A model generated the notes under the pieces. It saw only the letters and a program-made list of their open reading frames with translations. It had not been told where the DNA came from and did not search any database. From Paraburkholderia fungorum (GTDB lineage Bacteria; Pseudomonadota; Gammaproteobacteria; Burkholderiales; Burkholderiaceae), in assembly GCF_900099835.1 (NCBI RefSeq), contig NZ_FNKP01000001.1:1054001-1118000 (forward strand): a stretch of 64,000 nucleotides of DNA. The letters run 5' to 3'. A program made the position numbers and the translations under genes. Of this stretch, positions 48,246-57,500 are shown one piece after another. How positions within the stretch are numbered: position 1 is the stretch's first letter; each line of letters starts with the position of its first letter.

Positions 48246-49208
48246 ATGAAGCACGTCATTCGAGCGGTCGGCGCCGGCATGCTGGCGTTGGGGATACTGG
48301 GTACGGCAGGCGTCGCGCGTGCCGATGACAAAGTCACGCTGGGCGTCGCGATTCCGACTGCCGATCACGGCTTCACGGGCGGCATCGTGTGGTGGGCGAA
48401 CAAGGCGAAAGCCGATCTCGAGAAAGAGCATCCCGATCTGAAGGTGATCGTGAAAACCGCTGCCGGCGCGCCCGAACAGGCGAACCAGTTGCAGGATCTG
48501 GTGACGGTCAACAAGATCAACGCGCTGGTGATTTTCCCGTTCGAATCGGCGTCGCTCACGCAGCCGGTCGCGCAGGTGAAGAAGAAAGGCGTGTACGTGA
48601 CGGTGGTCGATCGCGGCCTGACCGACACCAGCGCGCAGGATGCCTACGTCGCGGGCGACAACACCGCATTCGGCAAGATTCCCGCCGAGTTTCTCGCGAA
48701 GGAGTTGGGCGGAAAGGGCAACATCGTCGCGCTGCGCGGCATTCCGACGACGCTCGATAACGAGCGCTGGACCGCGTTCACCAACGTGATCAAGAACTAT
48801 CCGGAGATGAAGATTCTCGACGCGAAGTACGCGAACTGGAATCGCGACGACGCGTTCAAGACGATGCAGGATTACCTGACGCGCTTCAAGCACATCGACG
48901 CCGTCTGGGCGGCCGACGACGACATGGCGGTCGGCGTGATCAAGGCGATCGATCAGGCCAAACGCAGCGACATCAAGATCGTGTTCGGTGGCGCGGGCTC
49001 GAAGGGCATGGTGAAGAACGTGATGGACGGCGCGCCGATGATCAAGGCCGACGTGTCGTACTCGCCGAAATTCATCTACGACGCAATCAAGCTGACCGCC
49101 GAAGCGCGTCTGAAGGGCGAAAAGCTGCCGGCCACGACGATCATTCCGTCGGTGCTGATCACGAAGGAAAACGCGCAGCAGTTCTATTTCCCGGACTCGC
49201 CGTTCTGA
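48246..49208 (+). CDS. Sugar-type periplasmic binding protein (RbsB family)
   Basis: A 320-residue exported protein: signal peptide [19 protein letters not shown] to about residue 26 (ARA-DD), then [62 protein letters not shown] and [19 protein letters not shown]. It captures the substrate for the RbsAC-like importer. The first-strand [13 protein letters not shown] differs from ribose or xylose binding proteins and is nearer to those for polyols or aminosugars (tentative). It is preceded by about 97 bases with a CAG-rich run. Confidence 0.92.
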   Translation: MKHVIRAVGAGMLALGILGTAGVARADDKVTLGVAIPTADHGFTGGIVWWANKAKADLEKEHPDLKVIVKTAAGAPEQANQLQDLVTVNKINALVIFPFESASLTQPVAQVKKKGVYVTVVDRGLTDTSAQDAYVAGDNTAFGKIPAEFLAKELGGKGNIVALRGIPTTLDNERWTAFTNVIKNYPEMKILDAKYANWNRDDAFKTMQDYLTRFKHIDAVWAADDDMAVGVIKAIDQAKRSDIKIVFGGAGSKGMVKNVMDGAPMIKADVSYSPKFIYDAIKLTAEARLKGEKLPATTIIPSVLITKENAQQFYFPDSPF

Positions 49209-49294
49209 TGTTCCGGCCATGAGTATCCGGGTGCGCTCGCCGCGTTTCGGTCGCAAAGGCGCTGCGGGCGCGCCATCGTTCGAGGAACCGCACG

Positions 49295-50344
49295 ATGAAA
49301 ACCATCAAGGGACCGGCGATTTTCCTCGCTCAGTTCATGGGCGACGAAGTGCCGTTCGACAACCTCGCGCATCTCGCGGGCTGGGCAGCGGGTCTCGGCT
49401 TCAAGGGCATTCAGGTGCCGTGCGACCCGCGCCTGATCGATCTTGGCGAGGCCGCCGCGAGTCAGACGTATTGCGACGAATTGCGCGAGACCGCCGACCG
49501 GGCGGGTGTCGAGATCACCGAGTTGTCGACGCATCTGCAAGGTCAACTGGTCGCGGTGCATCCCGCGTATGACACGTTGTTCGACGGCTTTGCAGCGCCG
49601 CATGTGCGCGGCGATTCCGCTGCGCGCACGCAATGGGCCATCGATCAGCTGAAGCTCGCGGCGAAAGCATCGCAGCGATTGGGTCTGAATGCGCACGTGA
49701 CGTTTTCGGGTGCGTTGGCGTGGCCTTATCTTTATCCGTGGCCGCAACGTCCGGCGGGTCTCGTGGAAGCCGCATTCGACGAACTCGCGCGCCGCTGGAC
49801 CCCGATTCTCGATGCGTTCGACGAAGCCGGCGTAGACGTGTGCTACGAATTGCACCCGGGCGAAGACCTGCACGACGGCGTGACATTCGAGCGTTTTCTC
49901 GACGCGGTGAAGCAGCATCCGCGCGCCAATATCCTGTACGACCCGAGCCATTTCGTCCTGCAGCAACTCGACTATCTCGCGTTCATCGACATCTATCACG
50001 AGCGCATCAAGGCGTTTCATGTGAAAGATGCCGAGTTCCGGCCGAGCGGCAAGCAGGGTGTGTATGGCGGCTACAGCGGATGGGTCGAACGCGCGGGCCG
50101 CTTCCGCTCGCTCGGCGATGGACAGATCGATTTCGGCGCGATCTTCTCGAAGATGGCGCAATTCGATTTTCCCGGCTGGGCCGTGCTCGAATGGGAATGC
50201 GCGCTGAAGCATCCGCACGACGGTGCGCGCGAAGGCGCCGAGTTTATCCGGCGGCACATCATCCGCGTGGCCGAGCATGCGTTCGACGATTTCGCGGGCA
50301 GCGGTGTCGATGCCGCTCAGTTGAAACGCGTGCTCGGCATTTGA
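49295..50344 (+). CDS. Xylose isomerase-like TIM-barrel sugar isomerase/epimerase
   Basis: A 349-residue protein of the AP-endonuclease-2/sugar isomerase superfamily. Likely metal ligands are the Glu in VCYELHPGED, the Asp/His in LYDPSHF, the His in KAFHVKDAEF and the late Glu in VLEWECALK. Such enzymes interconvert keto and aldo sugars or inositol derivatives in the cytoplasm. It lies in an operon with a CUT2 importer and a GFO/IDH/MocA oxidoreductase, the usual set for breakdown of inositol-like or rare sugars. Substrate unassigned. Confidence 0.88.
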   Translation: MKTIKGPAIFLAQFMGDEVPFDNLAHLAGWAAGLGFKGIQVPCDPRLIDLGEAAASQTYCDELRETADRAGVEITELSTHLQGQLVAVHPAYDTLFDGFAAPHVRGDSAARTQWAIDQLKLAAKASQRLGLNAHVTFSGALAWPYLYPWPQRPAGLVEAAFDELARRWTPILDAFDEAGVDVCYELHPGEDLHDGVTFERFLDAVKQHPRANILYDPSHFVLQQLDYLAFIDIYHERIKAFHVKDAEFRPSGKQGVYGGYSGWVERAGRFRSLGDGQIDFGAIFSKMAQFDFPGWAVLEWECALKHPHDGAREGAEFIRRHIIRVAEHAFDDFAGSGVDAAQLKRVLGI

Positions 50345-50397
50345 TCTCCGCTTGCAGCGGTTAAACAGGCGCCATTAGCAGAAGCATTAGCAGGAGC

Positions 50398-51558
50398 ATG
50401 AAAGCAATGCCAGACAGAAAGCTCAGGCTGGGGATGGTCGGCGGCGGGCAGGGCGCATTTATCGGCGCGGTGCATCGGATCGCGGCGCGGCTCGACGATC
50501 GTTTCGAACTGGTGGCGGGCGCGTTGTCGTCCGATCCGCAGCGCGCGCAGGCGAGTGCCGACGAAGCCGGAATCGCGCGAAGCTACACGGACTGGCGCGA
50601 GATGGCGCGCGCCGAAGCCGCGCGCGACGACGGTATCGACGCGGTTGCGATCGTCACGCCGAATCATTTGCATGCGCCGGTCGCGACCGCGTTTCTCGAG
50701 GCCGGCATTCATGTCGTGTGCGACAAGCCGCTCGCCATTTCGCTGGCCGAAGGCGAGGCGCTTGCGAGGCTCGCTCGCGAGAAGAACAGACTTTTTGCGC
50801 TGACGCATACGTATTCCGGCTATCCGATGGTGCGTCACGCGCGCGAGTTGATCGAGCGCGGCGAACTGGGCGAGATACGCGTGGTGCAGATCGAATACGC
50901 GCAGGACTGGCTCGCCGAACCGGTCGAAGCGAGCGGCACGAACAAACAGGCGGGCTGGCGAACCGACCCGTCATTAGCGGGCCCGGCGGGCTGTCTGGGC
51001 GATATCGGCACGCACGCGTATCACCTGGCCGCCTTCGTCACCGGGATGAAGCCGCAGACGCTCGCCGCGGAGTTGCACACGTTCGTGCCCGGACGGCGCA
51101 TCGACGATCACGTGCAGGCGATGCTGCGCTATGCGAACGGCGCGCGCGGCATGTTGTGGGCGAGCCAGGTGGCGAGCGGCGCGGAGAATGCGCTGCGTCT
51201 GCGGGTATATGGAACGAAGGCGGGTATCGCTTTCGATCAGGAGAATCCGAACGAATTGTGGTTCACGCCGCTTGGCGGTTCGGCGCAACGGCTGATGCGC
51301 GGTCGCGTGAACAGTGCGATTGCCGCGCACGCGACACGCGTGCCGCCGGGGCATCCCGAGGGCTATCTGGAAGCGTTCGCGCAGTTGTACAAGGACGCGG
51401 CGTTGCAGATCGAAGCGCTGGACGAGGGCCGAGCCCTACCGCCGGAAAGCCGGTTGCTGACGACAGTGGACGACGGTGTGGACGGTTTGCGCTTTATCGA
51501 CGCCGTGCTGGCAAGCAGCGCGGCCGATGGGCAATGGCAGGAGATTGCGAACGCGTGA
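50398..51558 (+). CDS. GFO/IDH/MocA-family NAD(P)-dependent oxidoreductase
   Basis: A 386-residue two-domain dehydrogenase. The dinucleotide loop is [18 protein letters not shown] (about 12-29), [30 protein letters not shown] contains the conserved EKP-type site with D replacing E (CDKPLA), and GGCLGD-type [17 protein letters not shown] carries the catalytic Asp/His pair. The C-terminal sheet includes [20 protein letters not shown]. It should oxidise or reduce a sugar imported by the preceding transporter. The operon ends at the hairpin at 51597-51615. Confidence 0.9.
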   Translation: MKAMPDRKLRLGMVGGGQGAFIGAVHRIAARLDDRFELVAGALSSDPQRAQASADEAGIARSYTDWREMARAEAARDDGIDAVAIVTPNHLHAPVATAFLEAGIHVVCDKPLAISLAEGEALARLAREKNRLFALTHTYSGYPMVRHARELIERGELGEIRVVQIEYAQDWLAEPVEASGTNKQAGWRTDPSLAGPAGCLGDIGTHAYHLAAFVTGMKPQTLAAELHTFVPGRRIDDHVQAMLRYANGARGMLWASQVASGAENALRLRVYGTKAGIAFDQENPNELWFTPLGGSAQRLMRGRVNSAIAAHATRVPPGHPEGYLEAFAQLYKDAALQIEALDEGRALPPESRLLTTVDDGVDGLRFIDAVLASSAADGQWQEIANA

Positions 51559-51596
51559 GTGCGGTGCGGATTCGGGCTTAAGCGTGAGCGTGTCTG

Positions 51597-51615
51597 AGGG
51601 CGGGTCAACCGCCCT
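51597..51615. terminator. Hairpin between two converging genes
   Basis: AGGGCGG (51597-51603) pairs with CCGCCCT (51609-51615). The loop contains the stop codon of the small gene on the minus strand, so the terminator overlaps that gene's end. No long T run; efficiency uncertain. Confidence 0.45.
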
Positions 51616-51865
51616 TGCTCTTCCTGATCTGCTCTTCGAACGCGATATCGAGCTTGCTCGCCTTACGCGGTTTCTGCGGACCGAATGCATCGACGAACTT
51701 GACGAAGTCGTCGAGTGTCAGCGGATCGGAGACTTTCTTGTCGACGCCGCTCGATTTGTCGACGAGGTAAAAAAGACCGCCTGACAGGCTGATCGCTGCG
51801 AACTGCGGATTGGCGCTACGCGTCTTCAGGCGTTCGACGGCGTGGATGGCTCGGGTAGTGCGCAT
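51605..51865 (-). CDS. Small conserved hypothetical protein
   Basis: An 86-residue soluble protein without signal peptide: an N-terminal helix (RAIHAVERLKTR), then FAAISLSGGLFYLVDKSSG, SDPLTLDDFVKFVDAFGP and a basic C-terminal tail rich in Lys (KASKLDIAFEEQIRKSKGG). Balanced composition and low Arg content support a real gene. No domain that I can name. It lies alone between the sugar operon and a binding-protein gene. Confidence 0.65.
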   Translation of the reverse strand: MRTTRAIHAVERLKTRSANPQFAAISLSGGLFYLVDKSSGVDKKVSDPLTLDDFVKFVDAFGPQKPRKASKLDIAFEEQIRKSKGG

Positions 51866-51949
51866 GATATGGAGTGCGGCTCAGGTAAAGATTGCTACTT
51901 TAACAATTTCGCCGACGCCGCGCGTTACAACGGCAACATCACGATCATG

Positions 51950-51982
51950 GCGGCGCCTCCTCGCGTAGCGACGAGGCGCCGC
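51950..51982 (-). terminator. Stem-loop after the branched-chain-type binding-protein gene
   Basis: A 15-bp stem with one mismatch: GCGGCGCCTCCTCGC (51950-51964), loop GTA, GCGACGAGGCGCCGC (51968-51982), eight bases past the stop at 51991. No T run on the minus strand; likely a terminator or mRNA-protecting hairpin. Confidence 0.55.
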
Positions 51983-51990
51983 GTTCGCGA

Positions 51991-53151
51991 TTACTGGCTC
52001 AGATAAACGAACTTGCCGTTTTTAATGATCCCCATCACGCTGGCTCGCTGATCGAGACCCACGTGATCCTTCGCGCTGGTGCTGACCACGCCGTTCGGCA
52101 CGACGAGTTCATGCGCGTGCTCGAGTTCATCGCGCAACGCGACGCGGAACGCAGGCGTGCCAGGCTGCGCAGTCTTCAACGCGCGCGCCACCGCATCCTG
52201 CAAGCGCGGATAAACGCCCGCTGCATCGCCTGCGAATTGCGTCACGCTGCCCGCGCCGTACTTCGCCTCGTACTCGTTGGCGAACGCAAGCGCCGCCTTT
52301 TTCGCCGGATGATCCGCCGGCAACGTGCGCGCGACGACCACCGGCTGCGTCGGGAACAGCGTGCCTTCCACGTCCTTGCCGCCGAGCTTGATGAACTCCG
52401 GCGTCGCAATGCCGTGCGTCTGATAAATCGGGCCTTTATAGCCGCGCTCGATCAGCGTGCGCTGCGGCAACACAGTCGGCGTGCCTGCACCGGCGATCAG
52501 GATCGCGTCGGGCTTTGCTGACATCACCTTCAGCACCTGGCCGGTGACGCTCGCGTCGGTGCGGTTATAGCGCTCGGTCGCCACCAGTTGAATATGGCGC
52601 AGCGCCGCGAACTTGCTGAATTCGTTGAGCCAGCTTTCGCCGTAACCGTCTGCGAAACCGATGAAGCCCACCGTCTTCACGTTGTGGTTCGACATGTAGC
52701 GCGTCATCACGTCGGCCATCGCGCTGTCGGTCTGCGCCATCTTGTAAGCCCAGACCTTCTTGCCTTCCTGCGGCTCGACGACGCTGGCCGAACCGATCAG
52801 CGTAATCATCGGCGTCTGGCTTTCAGCCACCGGATCGAGCGCGGCCATCGCGGCCGGCGTGATGTTCGGGCCGACGATCACGTCGACATGATCCTCGTTG
52901 ATCAGCTTGCGGATGTTGCGCACGGCCGCGCCCGGGTCCGACGCGTCGTCGAGGAAGATGTAATCGGCTTTCTGACCGGCGATCGTCGCGGGCCACATCA
53001 GCATTGCGTTCTTGCTGGTGATGCCGATCACGGCCGCCGGGCCGGTGCTCGACAGATCGATGCCGACCTTGATGTCGGCGTGTGCTGCGGTGGCGAGCAA
53101 CAGCGCGCCGAGAGCGGCCAGGCCGCGAAGTCTGTTGTTATGCGACGTCAT
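51991..53151 (-). CDS. Branched-chain amino acid-type ABC substrate-binding protein (orphan)
   Basis: A 386-residue type 1 periplasmic binding protein with signal peptide (cleaved after about ATAAHA, residue 25) and the LivJ-like start IKVGIDLSSTGPAAVIGITSKNA. DHVDVIVGPNITPAAMAALDPVAE and VKTVGFIGFADGYGESWLNEF are typical of the family. No permease or ATPase is adjacent, so it must share components encoded elsewhere. It lies beside cysB, which by itself does not define a sulfur role. Ligand unknown (amino acids, amides or aromatic acids are all possible). Confidence 0.9.
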   Translation of the reverse strand: MTSHNNRLRGLAALGALLLATAAHADIKVGIDLSSTGPAAVIGITSKNAMLMWPATIAGQKADYIFLDDASDPGAAVRNIRKLINEDHVDVIVGPNITPAAMAALDPVAESQTPMITLIGSASVVEPQEGKKVWAYKMAQTDSAMADVMTRYMSNHNVKTVGFIGFADGYGESWLNEFSKFAALRHIQLVATERYNRTDASVTGQVLKVMSAKPDAILIAGAGTPTVLPQRTLIERGYKGPIYQTHGIATPEFIKLGGKDVEGTLFPTQPVVVARTLPADHPAKKAALAFANEYEAKYGAGSVTQFAGDAAGVYPRLQDAVARALKTAQPGTPAFRVALRDELEHAHELVVPNGVVSTSAKDHVGLDQRASVMGIIKNGKFVYLSQ

Positions 53152-53197
53152 CGAGAGGGTCTCCGTTGCGGGAAGCGTGCTGCTTTTAAAGCCGTTG

Positions 53198-54139
53198 TCA
53201 AAGCTCGTAAGTTTCGTGTTCGCCCTTCAGCGCCTGTTCGATCAGCTTGCGGTTCATGCTCGGCGACAGCAGCTCGACGAGCGTGTACACGTAACTCCGC
53301 AGGTACGCGCCCTGTTTCAGCGCCACCCGCGTCACATTGCTGCCGAACAGATGCCCGACCGGCATCGCCCGCAGATGACGGTCGCGCTCGGCATTGAACG
53401 CGATATCCGCCATGATGCCGACGCCCAGACCCAATTCCACGTAGGTCTTGATCACGTCGGCGTCGATCGCCTCCAGCACGATGTCCGGATGCAGCCCGCG
53501 CAGCCGGAACGCCTCGTTGATCTTGGTGCGGCCGGCAAACGCGTTGTCGTACGTAATCAGCGGATATTGGGTCAGATCATCCAGCGACAAAAGTTTGCGG
53601 TCCAGCAAAGGATGATCGGGCTGCATCACCGCGATGTGGTGCCACTGGAAGCAGGGCAGCGACACCAGTTCCTTATAGTTGGCGATGGCCTCGGTGGCGA
53701 TCGCGAGATCGGCCTGATCGTGCAGCACCATTTCCGCGACCTGGGTCGGGCTGCCTTGCAGAATTGAAAGGTGAACCTTCGGAAAGCGCTTCTTGAATTC
53801 GGCGATCGCGGCCGGAAGTGAGTAGCGGGCCTGCGTGTGGGTCGCGGCGATCACGAGATTGCCCTGATCCTGCGCCGCGTAGTCCTTGCCGACCCGCTTG
53901 AGGCTCTCGACCTCCTGCAGGATTTTCTCGACCGATTGCAATATGATGCGTCCCGGCTCGGTGAGCGAGCGTACGCGTTTGCCGTGCCGGGTGAAGATTT
54001 CGACGCCCAGCTCGTCTTCCAGCTCGATGATCGCCTTCGAGACGCCCGGCTGGCTTGTAAACAGCGCCTTGGCTGCTTCGGTCAGATTGAAATTCTGACG
54101 AACGGCCTCGCGGACGAAGCGGAATTGGTGCAGGTTCAT
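53198..54139 (-). CDS. cysB: LysR-family regulator CysB
   Basis: A 313-residue CysB/Cbl-type regulator. The winged helix begins MNLHQFRFVREAVRQNFNLTEAAKALFTSQPGVSKAIIELEDELG, and the effector domain has IAATHTQARYSLP and the GLGVGIMADIAF segment. It senses N-acetylserine/O-acetylserine or sulfate-related signals. It is divergent from cysI across an AT-rich 218-base region, the classic position for CysB over the cys operon in Burkholderia. The related paralogue SsuR/Cbl is the main alternative; the position next to cysI favours CysB. Confidence 0.9.
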   Translation of the reverse strand: MNLHQFRFVREAVRQNFNLTEAAKALFTSQPGVSKAIIELEDELGVEIFTRHGKRVRSLTEPGRIILQSVEKILQEVESLKRVGKDYAAQDQGNLVIAATHTQARYSLPAAIAEFKKRFPKVHLSILQGSPTQVAEMVLHDQADLAIATEAIANYKELVSLPCFQWHHIAVMQPDHPLLDRKLLSLDDLTQYPLITYDNAFAGRTKINEAFRLRGLHPDIVLEAIDADVIKTYVELGLGVGIMADIAFNAERDRHLRAMPVGHLFGSNVTRVALKQGAYLRSYVYTLVELLSPSMNRKLIEQALKGEHETYEL

Positions 54140-54357
54140 ATATAACCTCTCCGCATATAAAAAGAATTTTTTAGTCGTTTGAAATATAAGGCGAGTTTAT
54201 TACGATCTGTCCATCTTTTTCAATATGGATATCTGTATTTGTCATAAGCAAATGAGAGATGGGTCTAAACGCTCGTTTGCGGTTGCTGACTAAGACAGAA
54301 TTCAAGGCGCGGCGGAACGCGACCGCCGTGTGTCACGCAAAAAATTGGGGTCCCCGA
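54140..54357. promoter_or_regulatory. AT-rich divergent cysB-cysI control region
   Basis: Markedly AT-rich against the genome average (for example 54150-54260, with TATATAACC and ATATAAAAAGAATTTTTTAG). Such AT-rich upstream regions are where CysB binds and activates. No single consensus box can be fixed by eye. The real cysI start is at 54358, so frames that open upstream are leader. Confidence 0.6.
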
Positions 54358-56037
54358 ATGTACCAATACGATCAGTACGACCAGACCATCGTCGATGAAC
54401 GGGTCGCGCAATACGCCGATCAGGTTCGCCGCCGCTTGTCGGGCGAATTGAGCGAAGAGGAGTTTCGTCCGCTGCGTCTGCAGAACGGCCTGTACTATCA
54501 GCGCCACGCTTACATGCACCGCATCGCGATTCCTTACGGCAATCTGCGCAGCGACCAGATGCGCGTGCTCGCGCAAATCGCGCGCGAACACGATCGCGGC
54601 TACGGCCACTTCTCGACGCGCTCGAACATCCAGTACAACTGGATCAAGCTCGAAGAAACGCCGGAAATCCTGCGCAAGCTCGCCGCCGTGCAGATGCACG
54701 GCATTCAGACCTCGGGCAATTGCATCCGCAACATCACCGCCGACCAGTTCGCGGGCGTCGCACCGGATGAAGTGGTCGATCCGCGTCCGTGGGCGGAAAT
54801 CCTGCGTCAATGGTCGACTTTCCACCCGGAATTCGCGTGGCTGCCGCGTAAGTTCAAGATCGCCGTGTCGGGTTCGAAAGAAGACCGCGCGGCCGTGCAG
54901 ATTCACGACATGGGCGTGTATCTGAAGAAGAACGAGCAGGGCGAGCTGGTTGCCGACATTCTGGCCGGCGGCGGCATGGGCCGTACGCCGATCATCGGCG
55001 CGATCATCCGCCGCGATCTGCCTTGGCAGCATCTGTTGACGTATTGCGAAGCCGTGCTGCGTGTGTACAACCGCTACGGCCGCCGCGACAACATGTACAA
55101 GGCGCGCATCAAGATTCTCGTGAAGGCGCTGAGCCCGGAGAAATTCTCGGCGCAGGTCGAAGAAGAATGGCAGCACCTGAAGGACGGCCCGGCGACGCTG
55201 ACGCAAACCGAAGTGGATCGCGTGGTGCAGTACTTCCAGCCGCCGGTCTACGACAAGCTGCCGGACACCGACGCGTCGTTCGAAAAGCATCTGCTGGAAA
55301 ACCGTGCGTTCGCGCGCTGGGTCGAGCGTAACGTGCGTCCGCACAAGGTCGAGGGCTATTCGTCGGTCACGCTGTCGTTGAAGCCGACCACGATCGCCCC
55401 GGGCGACGCAACCGACACGCAGATGGAAGCGGTCGCCGATTGGGCCGACGAGTATTCGCTCGGTGAAATCCGCGTGTCGCACGAACAGAACCTGATTCTC
55501 GCGAACGTCAAGAAGCGCGACCTGTTTGCGCTGTGGGAAAAGGCGAAGTCGCAAGGTTTCGCGACGCCGAATATCGGCTTGCTGACCGACATCATCGCGT
55601 GCCCGGGCGGCGATTTCTGCTCGCTGGCCAACGCGAAGTCGATTCCGATCGCGCTCGCGATTCAGGAGCGTTTCAACGATCTCGACTACGTGTACGACCT
55701 CGGCGATGTGTCGCTGAACATCTCGGGTTGCATCAACGCGTGCGGTCACCACCACATCGGCAACATCGGCATTCTGGGCGTCGATAAGGACGGCTCGGAG
55801 TGGTATCAGGTGACGCTCGGCGGCGAACAGGGTTCGGGCGCGACTGGCGCACACCTTGGCCGTGTGATCGGCCCGTCGTTCTCGGCGGAAGAAATGCCGG
55901 ACGTGATGAGCAAAGTGATCGATACGTTCGTTGAAAACCGCCACGAAGGCGAGCGCTTCATCGAAACGTACAACCGCATCGGCATGGCCCCGTTCAAGGA
56001 ACGTGTGTACGCCTCGCGTCAACCGGCTCACGCGTAA
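54358..56037 (+). CDS. cysI: Sulfite reductase (nitrite/sulfite reductase haemoprotein), CysI type
   Basis: A 559-residue siroheme/[4Fe-4S] enzyme. Both half-domains are visible; the cluster ligands are C415 and C421 (CPGGDFC) and C458 and C462 (CINAC, followed by GHHHIGNIG). RSNIQYNWIK is part of siroheme anion binding. It reduces sulfite to sulfide in the cytoplasm. The start ATG at 54358 follows a GGGG ribosome-like site. No CysJ flavoprotein is nearby, so electrons probably come from ferredoxin or through the DUF934 protein downstream (inference). Confidence 0.95.
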   Translation: MYQYDQYDQTIVDERVAQYADQVRRRLSGELSEEEFRPLRLQNGLYYQRHAYMHRIAIPYGNLRSDQMRVLAQIAREHDRGYGHFSTRSNIQYNWIKLEETPEILRKLAAVQMHGIQTSGNCIRNITADQFAGVAPDEVVDPRPWAEILRQWSTFHPEFAWLPRKFKIAVSGSKEDRAAVQIHDMGVYLKKNEQGELVADILAGGGMGRTPIIGAIIRRDLPWQHLLTYCEAVLRVYNRYGRRDNMYKARIKILVKALSPEKFSAQVEEEWQHLKDGPATLTQTEVDRVVQYFQPPVYDKLPDTDASFEKHLLENRAFARWVERNVRPHKVEGYSSVTLSLKPTTIAPGDATDTQMEAVADWADEYSLGEIRVSHEQNLILANVKKRDLFALWEKAKSQGFATPNIGLLTDIIACPGGDFCSLANAKSIPIALAIQERFNDLDYVYDLGDVSLNISGCINACGHHHIGNIGILGVDKDGSEWYQVTLGGEQGSGATGAHLGRVIGPSFSAEEMPDVMSKVIDTFVENRHEGERFIETYNRIGMAPFKERVYASRQPAHA

Positions 56038-56059
56038 CCGCGAAAAGGATACTGAACAG

Positions 56060-56602
56060 ATGGCTTCTATCATCAAGAATCGCGCGATCGTCAACGATGA
56101 CTGGACGGTCGTGCGCCCGGCAGAAGACGGCTCGCTGCCGGCAGTGAACGACTTGCCCGCAGGCAAGGTGCTGGTGCCGCTCGCATTGTGGCAGGCGGAA
56201 CGCGACGCGCTGGCCGCATCGCGCGGCGCGGCGGAAATCGGCGTGTGGCTCGCGCCGGACAGCGAACCGGCGGATATCGTCGCCGACTTCGACAAGATCG
56301 CGCTGATCGGCGTGGACTTCCCGGTGTTCCGCGACGGCCGCGGCTATAGCATCGGCCGCCTGCTGCGCGAACGCTATGGCTACAAGGGCGAACTGCGCGC
56401 GATCGGCGACGTGCTGCGCGACCAGATCACGTTCATGTTCCGCTGCGGTTTCGACGCGTATGCACTGCGTGAAGACAAAGACTTCGAAGACGCGCTGAAA
56501 GCGTTCGACGAATTCAGCTTCAACTATCAAGGCGCGGTGGATAACCCGTCGCCGCTGTTCCGCCGCCGTGAAGCGGGCGAACTCGGCAAGGTTTCAGCAT
56601 GA
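56060..56602 (+). CDS. DUF934 protein of the sulfite-reduction operon
   Basis: A 180-residue soluble protein, MASIIKNRAIVNDDWTVV, with the conserved region IALIGVDFPVFRDGRGYSIGRLLRERYGY and FRCGFDAYALRED. Always found next to CysI/CysH in beta-proteobacteria (sometimes written cysX), it is thought to aid or feed electrons to the sulfite reductase, but no cofactor motif is visible. It is translated 22 bases after cysI and overlaps cysH by four bases. Confidence 0.88.
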   Translation: MASIIKNRAIVNDDWTVVRPAEDGSLPAVNDLPAGKVLVPLALWQAERDALAASRGAAEIGVWLAPDSEPADIVADFDKIALIGVDFPVFRDGRGYSIGRLLRERYGYKGELRAIGDVLRDQITFMFRCGFDAYALREDKDFEDALKAFDEFSFNYQGAVDNPSPLFRRREAGELGKVSA

Positions 56603-57357
56603 GCGAAGTTCAATCGCTCACGCCGGAACTTGCTGCGAAGGTCGAGCGCCTCGATGCGCTGCTCGACTCGATCGCCGCGCGTCACGCGAACGTGAAGCTC
56701 GCCAGCAGCCTCGCAGCGGAAGACATGCTGCTCACGCACGCGATCCTGTCGCGCGGCGTGAAGATCGGCATCTTCTCGCTGAACACGGGGCGTCTGCATG
56801 CGGAAACCGTGGGCATGCTTGATCGCGTGAAAGAGCGTTATGGCTACGAGATCGAACAGTTCCATCCGCAAGCTGCCGCCGTCGACGAATACGTCGCGTC
56901 GCATGGTCTGAACGCGTTTTATGAAAGCGTCGATCTGCGCAAGCGTTGCTGCGAAATCCGCAAGGTCGAGCCGCTGAACCGCGCGCTGTCTGATGTGAGC
57001 GCATGGGTGACCGGTCAGCGTCGCGAGCAGTCGGTCACGCGTGCCGAACTGCATGCGGAAGAACTTGATGCAGCGCGCAATATCGCCAAGTTCAATCCGC
57101 TGACGGACTGGACCGAAGCCGAAGTTTGGGATTACCTTAAGGCTTTCGACGTGCCGGTCAATCCGCTGCACGCACGCGGCTACCCGAGCATTGGCTGCGA
57201 ACCGTGTACGCGCGCTATCCGTCCCGGTGAAGATAGCCGGGCAGGGCGCTGGTGGTGGGAGTCGCGCGATACGAAGGAATGCGGGCTGCACATCACGACC
57301 ATCACGCCGATTGCCACTGAACGCAGCGAAAACGTCTCGGCCTTGAAGTTTCAGTAA
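56599..57357 (+). CDS. cysH: Assimilatory adenylylsulfate (APS) reductase
   Basis: A 252-residue PAPS/APS reductase family protein. The iron-sulfur ligands of the APS-using type are present: C117-C118 (KRCCEIRK) and C200/C203 (SIGCEPCTR), with the catalytic cysteine C228 in ECGLH. Presence of the CC...CxxC set implies APS rather than PAPS as substrate and fits the lack of a cysC in the operon. It yields sulfite for CysI. Start ATG overlaps the DUF934 stop (ATGA). Confidence 0.95.
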   Translation: MSEVQSLTPELAAKVERLDALLDSIAARHANVKLASSLAAEDMLLTHAILSRGVKIGIFSLNTGRLHAETVGMLDRVKERYGYEIEQFHPQAAAVDEYVASHGLNAFYESVDLRKRCCEIRKVEPLNRALSDVSAWVTGQRREQSVTRAELHAEELDAARNIAKFNPLTDWTEAEVWDYLKAFDVPVNPLHARGYPSIGCEPCTRAIRPGEDSRAGRWWWESRDTKECGLHITTITPIATERSENVSALKFQ

Positions 57358-57500
57358 TTGAGCCCTTGGCTTTTACCTGGAACGCCGCAAGTAAAGAAGC
57401 AAATGCGGCCGCAAGCGTCGACGGCAGTACAGATACCGATTTGAATACTTCCGCTCCGGCAAGCAACCGCTTGTCGGGCGAATCAACGAAGGACCCAGAT

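Noticed and set aside
54265..56295. 676-codon open frame antisense to cysI
   Set aside because: Long antisense frames are expected in high-GC coding DNA; cysI is unambiguous and the antisense product is Arg/His/Val-rich without motifs.
57366..57500. TTG start extending CysD by 45 residues
   Set aside because: The extension is low-complexity Ser/Ala/Asp and not conserved; the ATG at 57501 has a good ribosome site.
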